Positions 53,738 to 61,961 of a DNA stretch of 64,000 nucleotides are shown here, piece after piece. A model generated the notes under the pieces. The model did no database searches, was not told the DNA's origin, and was given only the letters and a program-made list of their open reading frames with translations. The stretch is taken from contig JAJDTR010000039.1 in NCBI GenBank assembly GCA_022827055.1, positions 1 through 64,000 on the forward strand, given 5' to 3'. This DNA comes from Candidatus Poribacteria bacterium (GTDB lineage Bacteria; Poribacteria; WGA-4E; JAJDTR01). Every line of letters begins with the position of its first letter. Positions within the stretch are counted from its first letter, which is position 1. The translations under genes and the position numbers were made by a program.

Positions 53738-55315
53738 TTACTTCAGGACGACCATTTTCCGACTTGTACGATACGCTCCCGCTTTGAAATCTAGGATGTA
53801 GATTCCACTGGAAACAGACTCTCCATTCAAATCTCTTCCATTCCAGTAGGCAGCGGCGTGTTTGTCCAGATAACTTCCCTTTCTGCGCATACCAAGGTTC
53901 AACTCTCGCACCAGTTGACCCGAGATATTATAGATGTGAAATTCGACGTTGGCATCGTTGGACAATTGATAGGGTAACCATGTCTCGGGATTGAACGGGT
54001 TAGGAAAGTTTTGGTAGAGCGCGGTGCGTTTAAGATGTCCGAATGTTGTGACTCCCAAGAGTCTCGGTTTAATTGAATACGGAACATCCAAATCTCTTGC
54101 AACATCATAGATATACGCCGCACCGATGTCTCCATCGGCAACTTCACCGCCGGCGATGGCATACTTACTGCGAATAGAAACCGAAATTCCGAGATGAACG
54201 CGGATATCGGGTTGCATATCTTTTCCTTCAATAGTAGCTTTCTTTTTTTGTATCCAAGTGTCGCCCTCACGTAAGAACGAGTAGGCTGCCCCCGCATCGT
54301 TACCCAACTCGTCGTCAAACTTCGCTCCGATTAAGGCAATGTTGTGAAAGATAGACACTGCATTCCCGAACTGATCTTGTTCATCGGCATCCTTGGCAGT
54401 AAGTTTGGTGTGCTGTATCCACGCGTCACCGCTGCGATTGAAAACATATGCGGCGCCGGTGTCGGTGGCGATGCCATCGTTAAACGGCACACCAACGATA
54501 GCCACATCACCGCTAATAGAAACAGAAACGCCAAACTGATTCTTGGTGCCCGGATCGTTCTCCGTCAACTTCGCTTGCTGCGTCCAAGTCTCACCATTTC
54601 GACCAAAGATATAGGCGGCGCCCGATTGTTTGAGACCCGCATTAGCGTGTTTGGGTGCACCGACGATGGCGAAATCCTCGCTGACGGAAACAAACTGCCC
54701 AAAGTTGTCCGACGCAGCACCATCGTCAGCAGTGAGTTTCGCCTGCTGGTTCCATGTTTCCCCATTCCACACAAAAATATATGCAGAGCCAGAACTCTTG
54801 CCATGGTCATCGTCGAATCGCGCTCCGATAATAGCGGCATCTCCATCAATAGCAACGGACCATCCAAATTGGTCTCCTGTCGCTTTGTCCTGTGCGGTTA
54901 GTTTCGCCTGTTGCTGCCATTTCTGGGCAGCAGGATTATAGGTGAAAACGAAAACCGCTCCTGTCGCTTTCTCATTTCCTGGAGCGCCAATCATTGTGGT
55001 GTCACCTCTTAAGGCCACTGAGCTACCGAACTGGTCGCGCTCGCCCGAGCGAATCGGGAAAATTTTTACCGGTTCGGCAGGCTTCCATGTGTTTCCCCGA
55101 CGCACATAAGGATATACCGCGCCTGCGTTTGCACCTCTATCATGAGCCTTCGGGGACCCTACGATGGCGTGTTTATCATCCACAGCCACCGACCACCCGA
55201 ACCACTGATCTTTCACGGGGTCCGCAGGACTAAGCTTGACTGGCTTCGCGGAACTCCCCATCGCCAATCCGAGTCCGAGAATCAAGCAGATTACTATAAT
55301 TCGTGGTGCCTTCAT
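53738..55315 (-). CDS. Secreted FG-GAP repeat protein with C-terminal sorting-like domain, copy 2
   Basis: The 525-residue protein is closely similar to the gene at 52058. It has a signal peptide (about residues 1-23, ending near GSSAK), seven FG-GAP repeats (DQFGWSVAIDGDAAIIGA, SGSAYIFVWNGETWNQQ), and the same C-terminal sorting-like region (YQNFPNPFNPETWLPYQL, SGIYILDFKAGAYRTSRKM). AAAGGAG stands about eight bases before the ATG at 55315. The pair probably arose by tandem duplication. Export to the surface or outside is likely, with adhesion a possible role. Confidence 0.9.
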   Translation of the reverse strand: MKAPRIIVICLILGLGLAMGSSAKPVKLSPADPVKDQWFGWSVAVDDKHAIVGSPKAHDRGANAGAVYPYVRRGNTWKPAEPVKIFPIRSGERDQFGSSVALRGDTTMIGAPGNEKATGAVFVFTYNPAAQKWQQQAKLTAQDKATGDQFGWSVAIDGDAAIIGARFDDDHGKSSGSAYIFVWNGETWNQQAKLTADDGAASDNFGQFVSVSEDFAIVGAPKHANAGLKQSGAAYIFGRNGETWTQQAKLTENDPGTKNQFGVSVSISGDVAIVGVPFNDGIATDTGAAYVFNRSGDAWIQHTKLTAKDADEQDQFGNAVSIFHNIALIGAKFDDELGNDAGAAYSFLREGDTWIQKKKATIEGKDMQPDIRVHLGISVSIRSKYAIAGGEVADGDIGAAYIYDVARDLDVPYSIKPRLLGVTTFGHLKRTALYQNFPNPFNPETWLPYQLSNDANVEFHIYNISGQLVRELNLGMRRKGSYLDKHAAAYWNGRDLNGESVSSGIYILDFKAGAYRTSRKMVVLK

Positions 55316-55462
55316 GTTCTCGCTCCTTTTTCGCATCGATATTCCAAATTATGAAGTCTGAAAAGTAGCATAATAGAGCCGTTGGCAACTCAATTCAAGC
55401 TGAGTATCAAATTTGTCGCATTCTTGAATTCACCATTGAGTTTGTTCTGGAAGTGAGCCGAG

Positions 55463-56257
55463 TTAATGCCGCTTGATTTTAGCCCACGTAGTCGCGGTTT
55501 TGCCTGTCGAATGAACCGCCAATGTGCTCCCCAGCCCATCGTCGATAAGCTCGTTGATTTCCTTCTCGCTCAGCGCGATGTCGAAAATCGCGATTTCATC
55601 CACGTACCCGTTAAAGAATTCCCTCTTTACCACGACGCTTGCACTACCGATAACGGCAGTAGGGACCGGGTTCCCATAGGTTATCTCTCCGGCGCCCTTA
55701 ACCTCTTCAACGAGCTCTCCATCCAAGAAAGCTCTTCGGGTTGAGCCATCATAGGTGATTGCTTCATGATACCATCGATCTTCTTCAATCTTACCGGGCT
55801 GTATCTCCCTATTTTGGTCATCGATAGCTATCCAATAGCGTAGCTGGCCCTGCCATGTGCCCAGTCCTAAACTCCTGTAAGGCGCATCCCAAGCGGGACC
55901 ATCGTCGTATGGGATGGTCATCGATGATAAACCGGAATCATTCGAAGTCTGAATGTTAATCCAGTTCATCATTGTCCCTTCACTTATCCGCAGACTTTTA
56001 TCCTTTCCCACAGGTATCATGTCGTTCCTGCCGTTGAAATGCAGGGCGCTGCCAAACACGCCTTCAATCCATTTGGGGTTTCCCACAAACTTCCCATCGT
56101 TTCCATTTCCGGATGCATCTTTGACTCTGTCTCCGCTTCCTTCATCGAATAGCCATGCACCAACGGCAGTCTTGGGATCAATTTTGGCGTCACCAGTGAT
56201 CGCGAAACACAGCCCGATAACGGTGATGTATACATGGACTCGAGGTAGCCGCCGCAT
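55463..56257 (-). CDS. Secreted LamG-domain protein, copy 3
   Basis: The 264-residue protein has a signal peptide (about residues 1-24), then GAWLFDEGSGDRVKDASGNG opening a LamG/concanavalin-like domain, with RWYHEAITYDGSTRRAFLDG in the middle. It ends AVHSTGKTATTWAKIK, the shared C-terminal motif. AGGAGG lies about ten bases before the ATG at 56257, preferred over an ATG at 56290. It is more similar to the neighbouring copy at 56330 than to the pair at 9552-11560. Likely secreted, glycan or matrix binding inferred. Confidence 0.87.
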   Translation of the reverse strand: MRRLPRVHVYITVIGLCFAITGDAKIDPKTAVGAWLFDEGSGDRVKDASGNGNDGKFVGNPKWIEGVFGSALHFNGRNDMIPVGKDKSLRISEGTMMNWINIQTSNDSGLSSMTIPYDDGPAWDAPYRSLGLGTWQGQLRYWIAIDDQNREIQPGKIEEDRWYHEAITYDGSTRRAFLDGELVEEVKGAGEITYGNPVPTAVIGSASVVVKREFFNGYVDEIAIFDIALSEKEINELIDDGLGSTLAVHSTGKTATTWAKIKRH

Positions 56258-56329
56258 AGGTCCATCACCTCCTACAATTAAAGGAATCACCTTCGGAAGG
56301 TGAAAAACCTTCCGAAGGTTCGAATGCCG

Positions 56330-57130
56330 CTAGTTTCGGGTTTTTACATTTGCCCATGTGGTAGCTAATTTTCCCGACGGGTCGACTGCAACGACACCCT
56401 GTAATCCATCGGTCATGAGTTGTTTGACATCGGCGTCACTCAGCGCCACATTGAATACCGCCACCTCGTCGACTGAGCCGTTCATGAGTTCTCCGGAGGC
56501 TACACGGTTCACGTTCCGATCTCCGATGACAAATGACGGCATCGGATCCCCATAGGTAATCATACCGGGCGTTTCAGCTTCAAATACGAGCTCGCCATCA
56601 AGATACGCCTTGCGATTTGTGCCGTCAAACGTGGCAACAAGATGGTACCACTGATTTGTGTTTAGGTTACCCGGCTGCATTTCGGCGTTCTGTCCGTCAA
56701 TGGCCATCCAATACCGTAATTGACCTCTCCAGGTACCCAAACCCAAACTTCTCCAAGGTGCATCCCATGCATCCCCATCGTCAAAGGGCAGCGTTACCGC
56801 GGATAACCCGCTATCATCGTCGACATTGGTGTTTATCCAAGCCGCCATCGAGCCGGTGCCGATACGTAGAAGCTCTGAGTTTCCGCAATCGACGAAATCA
56901 TCTGCGCCGTCAAAACTCAACGCAGAACCGAATACACCCGCTGCCCATGCGGCTCCAGATATTTTCCCATGGTGACCGTTACCAGACGAATCAAAGGCAG
57001 TATCTCCGTCACCTTCATCCAACAACCATATCCCCATAGCTGTTGAGGAATCAATGGCGGCGTGACCAAAGCCTGAAATCACCAACAAGGACAGCATGAA
57101 ACTTGCGCCTAACAGAGTGAATCTTGACAT
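56330..57130 (-). CDS. Secreted LamG-domain protein, copy 4
   Basis: The 266-residue protein has a signal peptide (to about residue 26), GIWLLDEGDGDTAFDSSGNG and a LamG domain with QWYHLVATFDGTNRKAYLDG. It ends AVDPSGKLATTWANVK, the shared C-terminal motif. The ATG at 57130 follows GGAGG by nine bases. The same frame is open to 57370 but this would overlap the gluconolactonase and lacks support. It forms a tandem pair with the gene at 55463 (72-bp gap). Each of the four LamG genes lies in one of two such pairs about 45 kb apart. Confidence 0.88.
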   Translation of the reverse strand: MSRFTLLGASFMLSLLVISGFGHAAIDSSTAMGIWLLDEGDGDTAFDSSGNGHHGKISGAAWAAGVFGSALSFDGADDFVDCGNSELLRIGTGSMAAWINTNVDDDSGLSAVTLPFDDGDAWDAPWRSLGLGTWRGQLRYWMAIDGQNAEMQPGNLNTNQWYHLVATFDGTNRKAYLDGELVFEAETPGMITYGDPMPSFVIGDRNVNRVASGELMNGSVDEVAVFNVALSDADVKQLMTDGLQGVVAVDPSGKLATTWANVKTRN

Positions 57131-57339
57131 TTGTATTACCTCCGCGTAGTAGAGATTCTGTGAGCGATAGGTTAGGTTGGAATACTTCCATTTGTATCTA
57201 TAATATACTATCACAGGTTTAGCAAACAGTAAATCACAAAAGTTTGGAGGAGCCCGCGACACCAACGTCACACATCCAACCGGTGAACCCGTCGATTTGG
57301 CAAACTGGTGCGATTCTACCGGTGACATCGTTTGCGATT

Positions 57340-58227
57340 TCAACAAACAGGCACTCCCGCAACCTGGCACCTTATTCGGTAAAGCGAAGTCTTAGCCACG
57401 ATGTATAGCGTCTTCCAGTCAGACTCGCCCCAAGCAAGATTGGTTGCACCTTCCGGAGTTTTAATGACGCCGAGATGCTTTCCGGACACATCGAATATCC
57501 AAACACCGCCGGGACCCGTCACGTAGACATTCCCTTTCTGGTCAACCTTCATTCCATCAGGAACTCCGCCTTCGCCAACTATTTCGGCGAAGACTCGTCC
57601 ATTTGCGACAGTGCCATCGGGCTGGACATCGAAAGCTCTGACATGCATTCGCTCCGAGGAATCATTAATGTAAAGAACTGATTCGTCCGGGGAAAAGCAA
57701 AGCCCGTTGGGACAATCAAAATCATCGACCAAAAGCGTTAGGCTATTTTCGTCGGGACTGAGTCGATAGACGCCTTGAAGGTCTAATTCCCGCTCCCCCA
57801 ACGTCCCGTATTCCGCGGATAAACCGTAAGGCGGATCAGTGAAATAGATGCCGCCGTCCGATTTCACGACAACGTCGTTTGGACTGTTCAAACGCTTGCC
57901 TTCATAGTGCGAGGCAATGGTCATGATTTCTCCGTCAACTTCGGTTCGTGAAACGCGCCGATTTGCATGTTCGCACGCAACAAGCCGCCCTTGTCTATCG
58001 TAAGTCAAACCGTTCGACTTTCCCGATGGCTCTCGGAAATCAATTATCCCGGTTTCAGGCGACCATTTTTTCATCCGATTTGCCGGAATGTCGCTGAACA
58101 ACAGGAACTTACCCTCGGAGTTCCAGACCGGTCCTTCAGTAAACTGGCAACCTGTTCCCAAGTTTTCGACCCGTGCATCAGCATCAACAAGATTCAACAC
58201 GTCATCTGAGAGAACGTCAACACTCAT
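57340..58227 (-). CDS. SMP-30/gluconolactonase family protein, cytoplasmic
   Basis: The 295-residue protein is a six-bladed SMP-30/gluconolactonase propeller. It shows EGPVWNSEGKFLLFSD (first metal Glu), KRLNSPNDVVVKSDG (Asn-Asp) and DCPNGLCFSPDES. It has no signal peptide, unlike the relative at 41180, so it should act in the cytoplasm on a sugar lactone. AGGAG is seven bases before the ATG at 58227, preferred over an ATG eight codons upstream. It stands alone upstream of the LamG pair, separated by 210 bp. Confidence 0.9.
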   Translation of the reverse strand: MSVDVLSDDVLNLVDADARVENLGTGCQFTEGPVWNSEGKFLLFSDIPANRMKKWSPETGIIDFREPSGKSNGLTYDRQGRLVACEHANRRVSRTEVDGEIMTIASHYEGKRLNSPNDVVVKSDGGIYFTDPPYGLSAEYGTLGERELDLQGVYRLSPDENSLTLLVDDFDCPNGLCFSPDESVLYINDSSERMHVRAFDVQPDGTVANGRVFAEIVGEGGVPDGMKVDQKGNVYVTGPGGVWIFDVSGKHLGVIKTPEGATNLAWGESDWKTLYIVAKTSLYRIRCQVAGVPVC

Positions 58228-58802
58228 AACTGCTCCTATTTGGTTAATCACTCGGCGTTTTCCTGAAATCTGAGCCGTGGATGATTGTTTTCACGGTTGA
58301 TCCAAGCTTTTTCTTGAGGCGCTCAAAAAAATCATTCGTAATTTCGCTCAGGAGCGAGATGGCAAGTAGCACCTGTCTGCGAAGAAGAGTAAGTACGGCA
58401 TAAATTTAGATATAGTGTCCTGAATAACGAAAGCGCGAGAACATGCATACGCTTTCCTTGCGCCGGAGCGTGCCTTTTTCAACCCGATATGAACTAGCAT
58501 GGCTTTCCCGCAGCGACTCGCGTGAACATTCAACAGCAGTGAATCACACTCGCTTCTGACTCAGGCTAGTATAGCGAGAAACAGAAATAAAATCAACCGC
58601 TATTCCAACTGGCTTATGCACGACCGTTGGATTCAAGGCCGGACATCATCGCGCCCCATGATTCGCATTTTTGTTGACCGGTGACGGGATATTGGTTAAA
58701 ATCGTATCAATTGATGATGGTGATGACCGAGACACGGATCTTAGCGGCAGCCCATAATCTTAACGGATGCGCCCTTGCACAATCTCAGAGATGGATTTTC
58801 CC
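58228..58802. other. Intergenic region, 575 bp, nothing recognised
   Basis: This divergent gap lies between the gluconolactonase and the creatininase-like gene. I see no repeat unit from the other intergenic regions and no convincing gene. Promoters for both neighbours must be here. A short reading frame on the minus strand at 58348-58533 has no ribosome site and no family signature. Confidence 0.5.
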
Positions 58803-59573
58803 ATGAAAACAGACGTTTGCTATGAGTTGCTGCGCCCGTCCCAAGTTGTCACGCGGCGCTGTGCATGTCCTTTGGCTTACCTTCCCCTCGGAGTGATAGA
58901 GTGGCATGGTCCACAAAACCCTTTGGGGCTTGACGGGTTAAAAGTACACGAAATCTGTGTCCGCGCCGCCGCAAAGGGAGGCGGTTTGGTCTTTCCGGTA
59001 CTATGGTACGGTGAGCATCGAGAATCGTATCTGGCGGAGGCTAACGTCCCTGTAAAGTCGGCTATCGCAAACGAAATGAGACTGCCTGCGACGAATTTTG
59101 ACCGGGGATACATGGGCGGAAGAACAATAATCGAGCAATCAACTTTTTATCAGGATTTACTCTATCATGTCTACTACCAGATTCGCAGCTTGGGATTTGA
59201 AGCGATCTATGTGCTGGTTGGCCATGGCCCATTGAAGAACTACGCAATCTTGACATCCAAGGTTTTTGAAAGGGCAACCGGAATTGTGATGGAGGTTTCG
59301 TTTGCCGCAGATCTCGTGGAAGGATATCGTGAAGATCATGCCGGCCGATACGAAACCGGTGTGATGATGGAACTGCGGCCGGAGTTGGTTGACCTATCGA
59401 CTCTGCCGGAAGGGGACAAATCGGAACTTGTAGGTATCGCCGGCGAAGATCCTCGTGAAGGCTCTGCCGAACTAGGTAGCGCATTTGTGGAAAAGTGTGT
59501 CAAGCAGCTTGTGAATGCCGGAAACGAATTACTATCCCGAAGACCATCTGATGGTTCAATGGGCGTCCAATAG
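58803..59573 (+). CDS. Creatininase family protein
   Basis: The 256-residue protein matches the creatininase fold, whose members hydrolyse cyclic or linear amides with two metal ions. Metal-site motifs are visible as LPLGVIEWHGPQNPLGLDGL (Glu-x-His and Asp) and VGHGPLKN, with a late glutamate in HAGRYETGVMMEL. Length is normal (about 240-260). An in-frame ATG at 58767 is also possible. The one at 58803 is chosen because the conserved part starts soon after. It leads a plus-strand set with a nitrilase-fold enzyme (173-bp gap) and an RraA-like aldolase, suggesting stepwise breakdown of an amide. Confidence 0.85.
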   Translation: MKTDVCYELLRPSQVVTRRCACPLAYLPLGVIEWHGPQNPLGLDGLKVHEICVRAAAKGGGLVFPVLWYGEHRESYLAEANVPVKSAIANEMRLPATNFDRGYMGGRTIIEQSTFYQDLLYHVYYQIRSLGFEAIYVLVGHGPLKNYAILTSKVFERATGIVMEVSFAADLVEGYREDHAGRYETGVMMELRPELVDLSTLPEGDKSELVGIAGEDPREGSAELGSAFVEKCVKQLVNAGNELLSRRPSDGSMGVQ

Positions 59574-59746
59574 CTCCGATACCTTAACACTACTGCTCCG
59601 GTTTAAGCCGCAAGTGTTCCCAAATTCTACGCGGTTCACGGGTAAGATGCATAATCTACTCTAGCGGACATTGTTGTATTCCTGAAGCATTTCTTGCTCT
59701 AAATTACTGATTCCCAAACTACCGTTATTCATGAGGAATTCAAACA

Positions 59747-60583
59747 ATGTATAACTCAGTCAAAGTCGCAACCATTTCACTCAAACCGGCACAATGGGAT
59801 AAAGCTTCAAATGCCGACAAAATGGAAGCATTCTTCGTTAAGGCTGCCGAAACGAAGCCACAAGTGATCTTGACCACGGAAGGTGTACTGGAAGGTTACG
59901 TGGTCATGGATGTTATCTACAATCCGGAGAAAGCGGAGGCGATGCTTGAAATCGCTGAATCGATTGATGGACCTTACGTTCGGCGCTTTCAGCGCCTTGC
60001 CAAGAGTCTAAAGACCTGCCTCTGCTTCGGTTTTGCCGAACGCATTGGCAACGATGTCTATAACTGCGGCGTGTTTATTGACGGCGACGGCGAAATATGC
60101 GGAAAATACCATAAAACTCAACTGGCTGAAGGCTCCCATCCGTCGTGGAATTTCAACCGGATTGGGAGCACGCTTCGCGCATTTGATACACCTGTCGGCC
60201 GTGCAGGAATCGTAATCTGTAACGATCGCTGGAACCCGCTAATTACGCGCACGCTCGTACTTGACGGCGCCTCCCTGATTCTCATCCCTTCCTACGGTTC
60301 TAAACGGAAAGATCAGAACAGAAATGTCTTGGCACGAGCGCGGGAAAATGGCGTACCAATTGCCGAAGCGAATGTGGGGATGAATCTTATTATCAGCAAG
60401 GGAGAGATCGTCGCATACAAGTGGGGCAACGATCAGATCACCACCGCGGTCATCGACATTCCGGAGCCTCCATCGCGTGAAGTGGCACGGTCTTCCGAAC
60501 GGGAGTATCTAGATCGTCAGGGGCCCGAAATGGAAAAACGCTATAAGAGGACGCAGGAAAGAGTTAGCAAAAAAGAGAAATAG
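59747..60583 (+). CDS. Carbon-nitrogen hydrolase (nitrilase superfamily)
   Basis: The 278-residue protein has the nitrilase-fold triad in order: E45 (TTEGVLEGY), K123 (GKYHKTQL) and C158 (VICNDRWNP). Members hydrolyse amides, carbamoyl groups or nitriles in the cytoplasm. GAGGA precedes the ATG by about nine bases. It is followed after 20 bases by the RraA-like gene, so the two are likely cotranscribed, and preceded by the creatininase-like gene. Three small-molecule enzymes in a row suggest one pathway, for instance for a cyclic amide. The substrate is not readable from sequence. Confidence 0.9.
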   Translation: MYNSVKVATISLKPAQWDKASNADKMEAFFVKAAETKPQVILTTEGVLEGYVVMDVIYNPEKAEAMLEIAESIDGPYVRRFQRLAKSLKTCLCFGFAERIGNDVYNCGVFIDGDGEICGKYHKTQLAEGSHPSWNFNRIGSTLRAFDTPVGRAGIVICNDRWNPLITRTLVLDGASLILIPSYGSKRKDQNRNVLARARENGVPIAEANVGMNLIISKGEIVAYKWGNDQITTAVIDIPEPPSREVARSSEREYLDRQGPEMEKRYKRTQERVSKKEK

Positions 60584-60603
60584 ATTGCGCAAGGAGCTAC
60601 ATA

Positions 60604-61362
60604 ATGCCAACTTCACAGACGGAAATCCGGCACTGCGACATCACGGATCTTGAGCGCATTGAGCGTTTCCGCCGAGCGGGATACGGGGGCAGCGTTTCCG
60701 ATGCCTTAGAAGGTCTGGGTGTATGCGATACCGTTTTTTCAGCCCGATTCAAGCCGCTTCGTCAAGGCATGCAGCTTGTTGGTCGAGCATTGCCTATCAA
60801 ACTTCACTCGCTCGCCGAAGGAGAGATTTCTCCTGAGGAGCAGAAAGCACAGGAAGCAAAATGGGAGGCCGAGGGAGGGCACCCTCAAAAACGCATGATG
60901 CGAAAAGTCGACGAACTTGAAGACGGTGCGATTCTCTGCTTTGACTGCGGCGGTGATATGCAGCCAGCCCATTTCGGCGAAATGAGTTGCCATCTCGCCT
61001 ATGCCCATGGCTGTCGGGGTATGCTGTTAGCAGGGAATTGCCGTGATACCCAATACGTGCTCAAGATGTCCGACTTTCCGATGTTCACCTTTGGAACTCG
61101 ACCTAACGCCTTCGGAGGTTGGATTGTAACCGATGTCAATGTGCCCGTCTACTTGCCGGGCCATCTGACACATTACGTCAGAGTAATGCCCGGCGACTTC
61201 ATTTTCGGCGACAACGACGGCGTGCAGCTAATCCCGGAGAATCTTGTGGATGAAGTCCTGCTACGGGTTGAGGCGACCTTCGAGAAAGAGAACGAAGAAC
61301 GCGAAAAAATAGCCGCCGGTATGCCCATTGACGAGGTTTACGAAGAATATGGCGTACTGTAG
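60604..61362 (+). CDS. RraA family protein (aldolase-like)
   Basis: The 252-residue protein belongs to the RraA / 4-hydroxy-4-methyl-2-oxoglutarate aldolase family. It shows GGSVSDALEGLG near the start and the metal and substrate loop GNCRDTQYV, whose Arg-Asp pair is conserved in active aldolases. It is longer than classic RraA (about 160-230) through an insert near residues 70-100 and a helical C-terminal tail. AAGGAG lies seven bases before the ATG. As third gene after creatininase- and nitrilase-type enzymes, it could cleave or decarboxylate the resulting oxo-acid. Confidence 0.88.
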   Translation: MPTSQTEIRHCDITDLERIERFRRAGYGGSVSDALEGLGVCDTVFSARFKPLRQGMQLVGRALPIKLHSLAEGEISPEEQKAQEAKWEAEGGHPQKRMMRKVDELEDGAILCFDCGGDMQPAHFGEMSCHLAYAHGCRGMLLAGNCRDTQYVLKMSDFPMFTFGTRPNAFGGWIVTDVNVPVYLPGHLTHYVRVMPGDFIFGDNDGVQLIPENLVDEVLLRVEATFEKENEEREKIAAGMPIDEVYEEYGVL

Positions 61363-61411
61363 GGTTGGCTCTTGATGCTCGTCAAGGGCATTCCCGTCGC
61401 CGGGGTTTTTA

Positions 61412-61801
61412 TCAACTATCTGTCGAATCCTGCAGACTTCGACGAAATAGTTGCAAGAGCACCTGATTTGGCCCTCTCAAAAATGACAAGCGGATGCCGG
61501 TGTCTCCCGCATCGAACGGTTCTTCTTCAAGTTCTACTCCTTTGTCTTTCAATTCTCGGGCGTTTTCGTCCACACTGTCAACCTTGAAAGAAATGTGGTG
61601 GAAACCTAAATCCGCTTGGGTGGTTTTCTGCGGCATCAGTTCCAAAATGATGTCTCCCGCCTTCAGAAAAACATAGTCGTCATCGTCTTCGTTGGGGAAG
61701 CGTTCCATGACTTCAAGCCCCAACGTTTGGGTATAGAAGTTGACAGCAGCTTCGACATCGTCTGTCACCAAAGCTATTTTGTGAATGTTATTGATTGCCA
61801 T
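61412..61801 (-). CDS. VOC family (glyoxalase / methylmalonyl-CoA epimerase-like) protein
   Basis: The 129-residue protein is a vicinal-oxygen-chelate fold enzyme with two beta-alpha-beta-beta-beta modules. It shows NIHKIALVTDDVEAAVNFY at the start, a metal-type histidine (about H6), GFHHISFKVDSV in the second module and a glutamate in the first (ILELMP). Members include epimerases, glyoxalases and dioxygenases. AGGAGG is six bases before the ATG at 61801, so the earlier in-frame ATG is rejected. It converges with the RraA gene (49-bp gap). The exact activity is unknown. Confidence 0.85.
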   Translation of the reverse strand: MAINNIHKIALVTDDVEAAVNFYTQTLGLEVMERFPNEDDDDYVFLKAGDIILELMPQKTTQADLGFHHISFKVDSVDENARELKDKGVELEEEPFDAGDTGIRLSFLRGPNQVLLQLFRRSLQDSTDS

Positions 61802-61961
61802 TCGGCCTCCTATTTGGATGTTATCCATAGGTTCAGATTATCAATTAGAAGTGGAAATAGATTCTCGATTGTAGCTCAAGTTTCTGATAGTAATACTAAA
61901 CGTAGAACAGCGTGGTCGTCCTTTCTATTCAAATCCGTTTCAACTTCATGCCAGCAAAAGT

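Noticed and set aside
58348-58533. 61-codon minus-strand reading frame in the 58-kb gap
   Set aside because: No ribosome site, no recognisable pattern, and the composition gives no sign of coding; random open frames of this size are expected.
61372-61587. 71-codon reading frame after the RraA gene
   Set aside because: Most of it is antisense to the VOC gene, which has a strong ribosome site and a clear fold, so it is a shadow frame.
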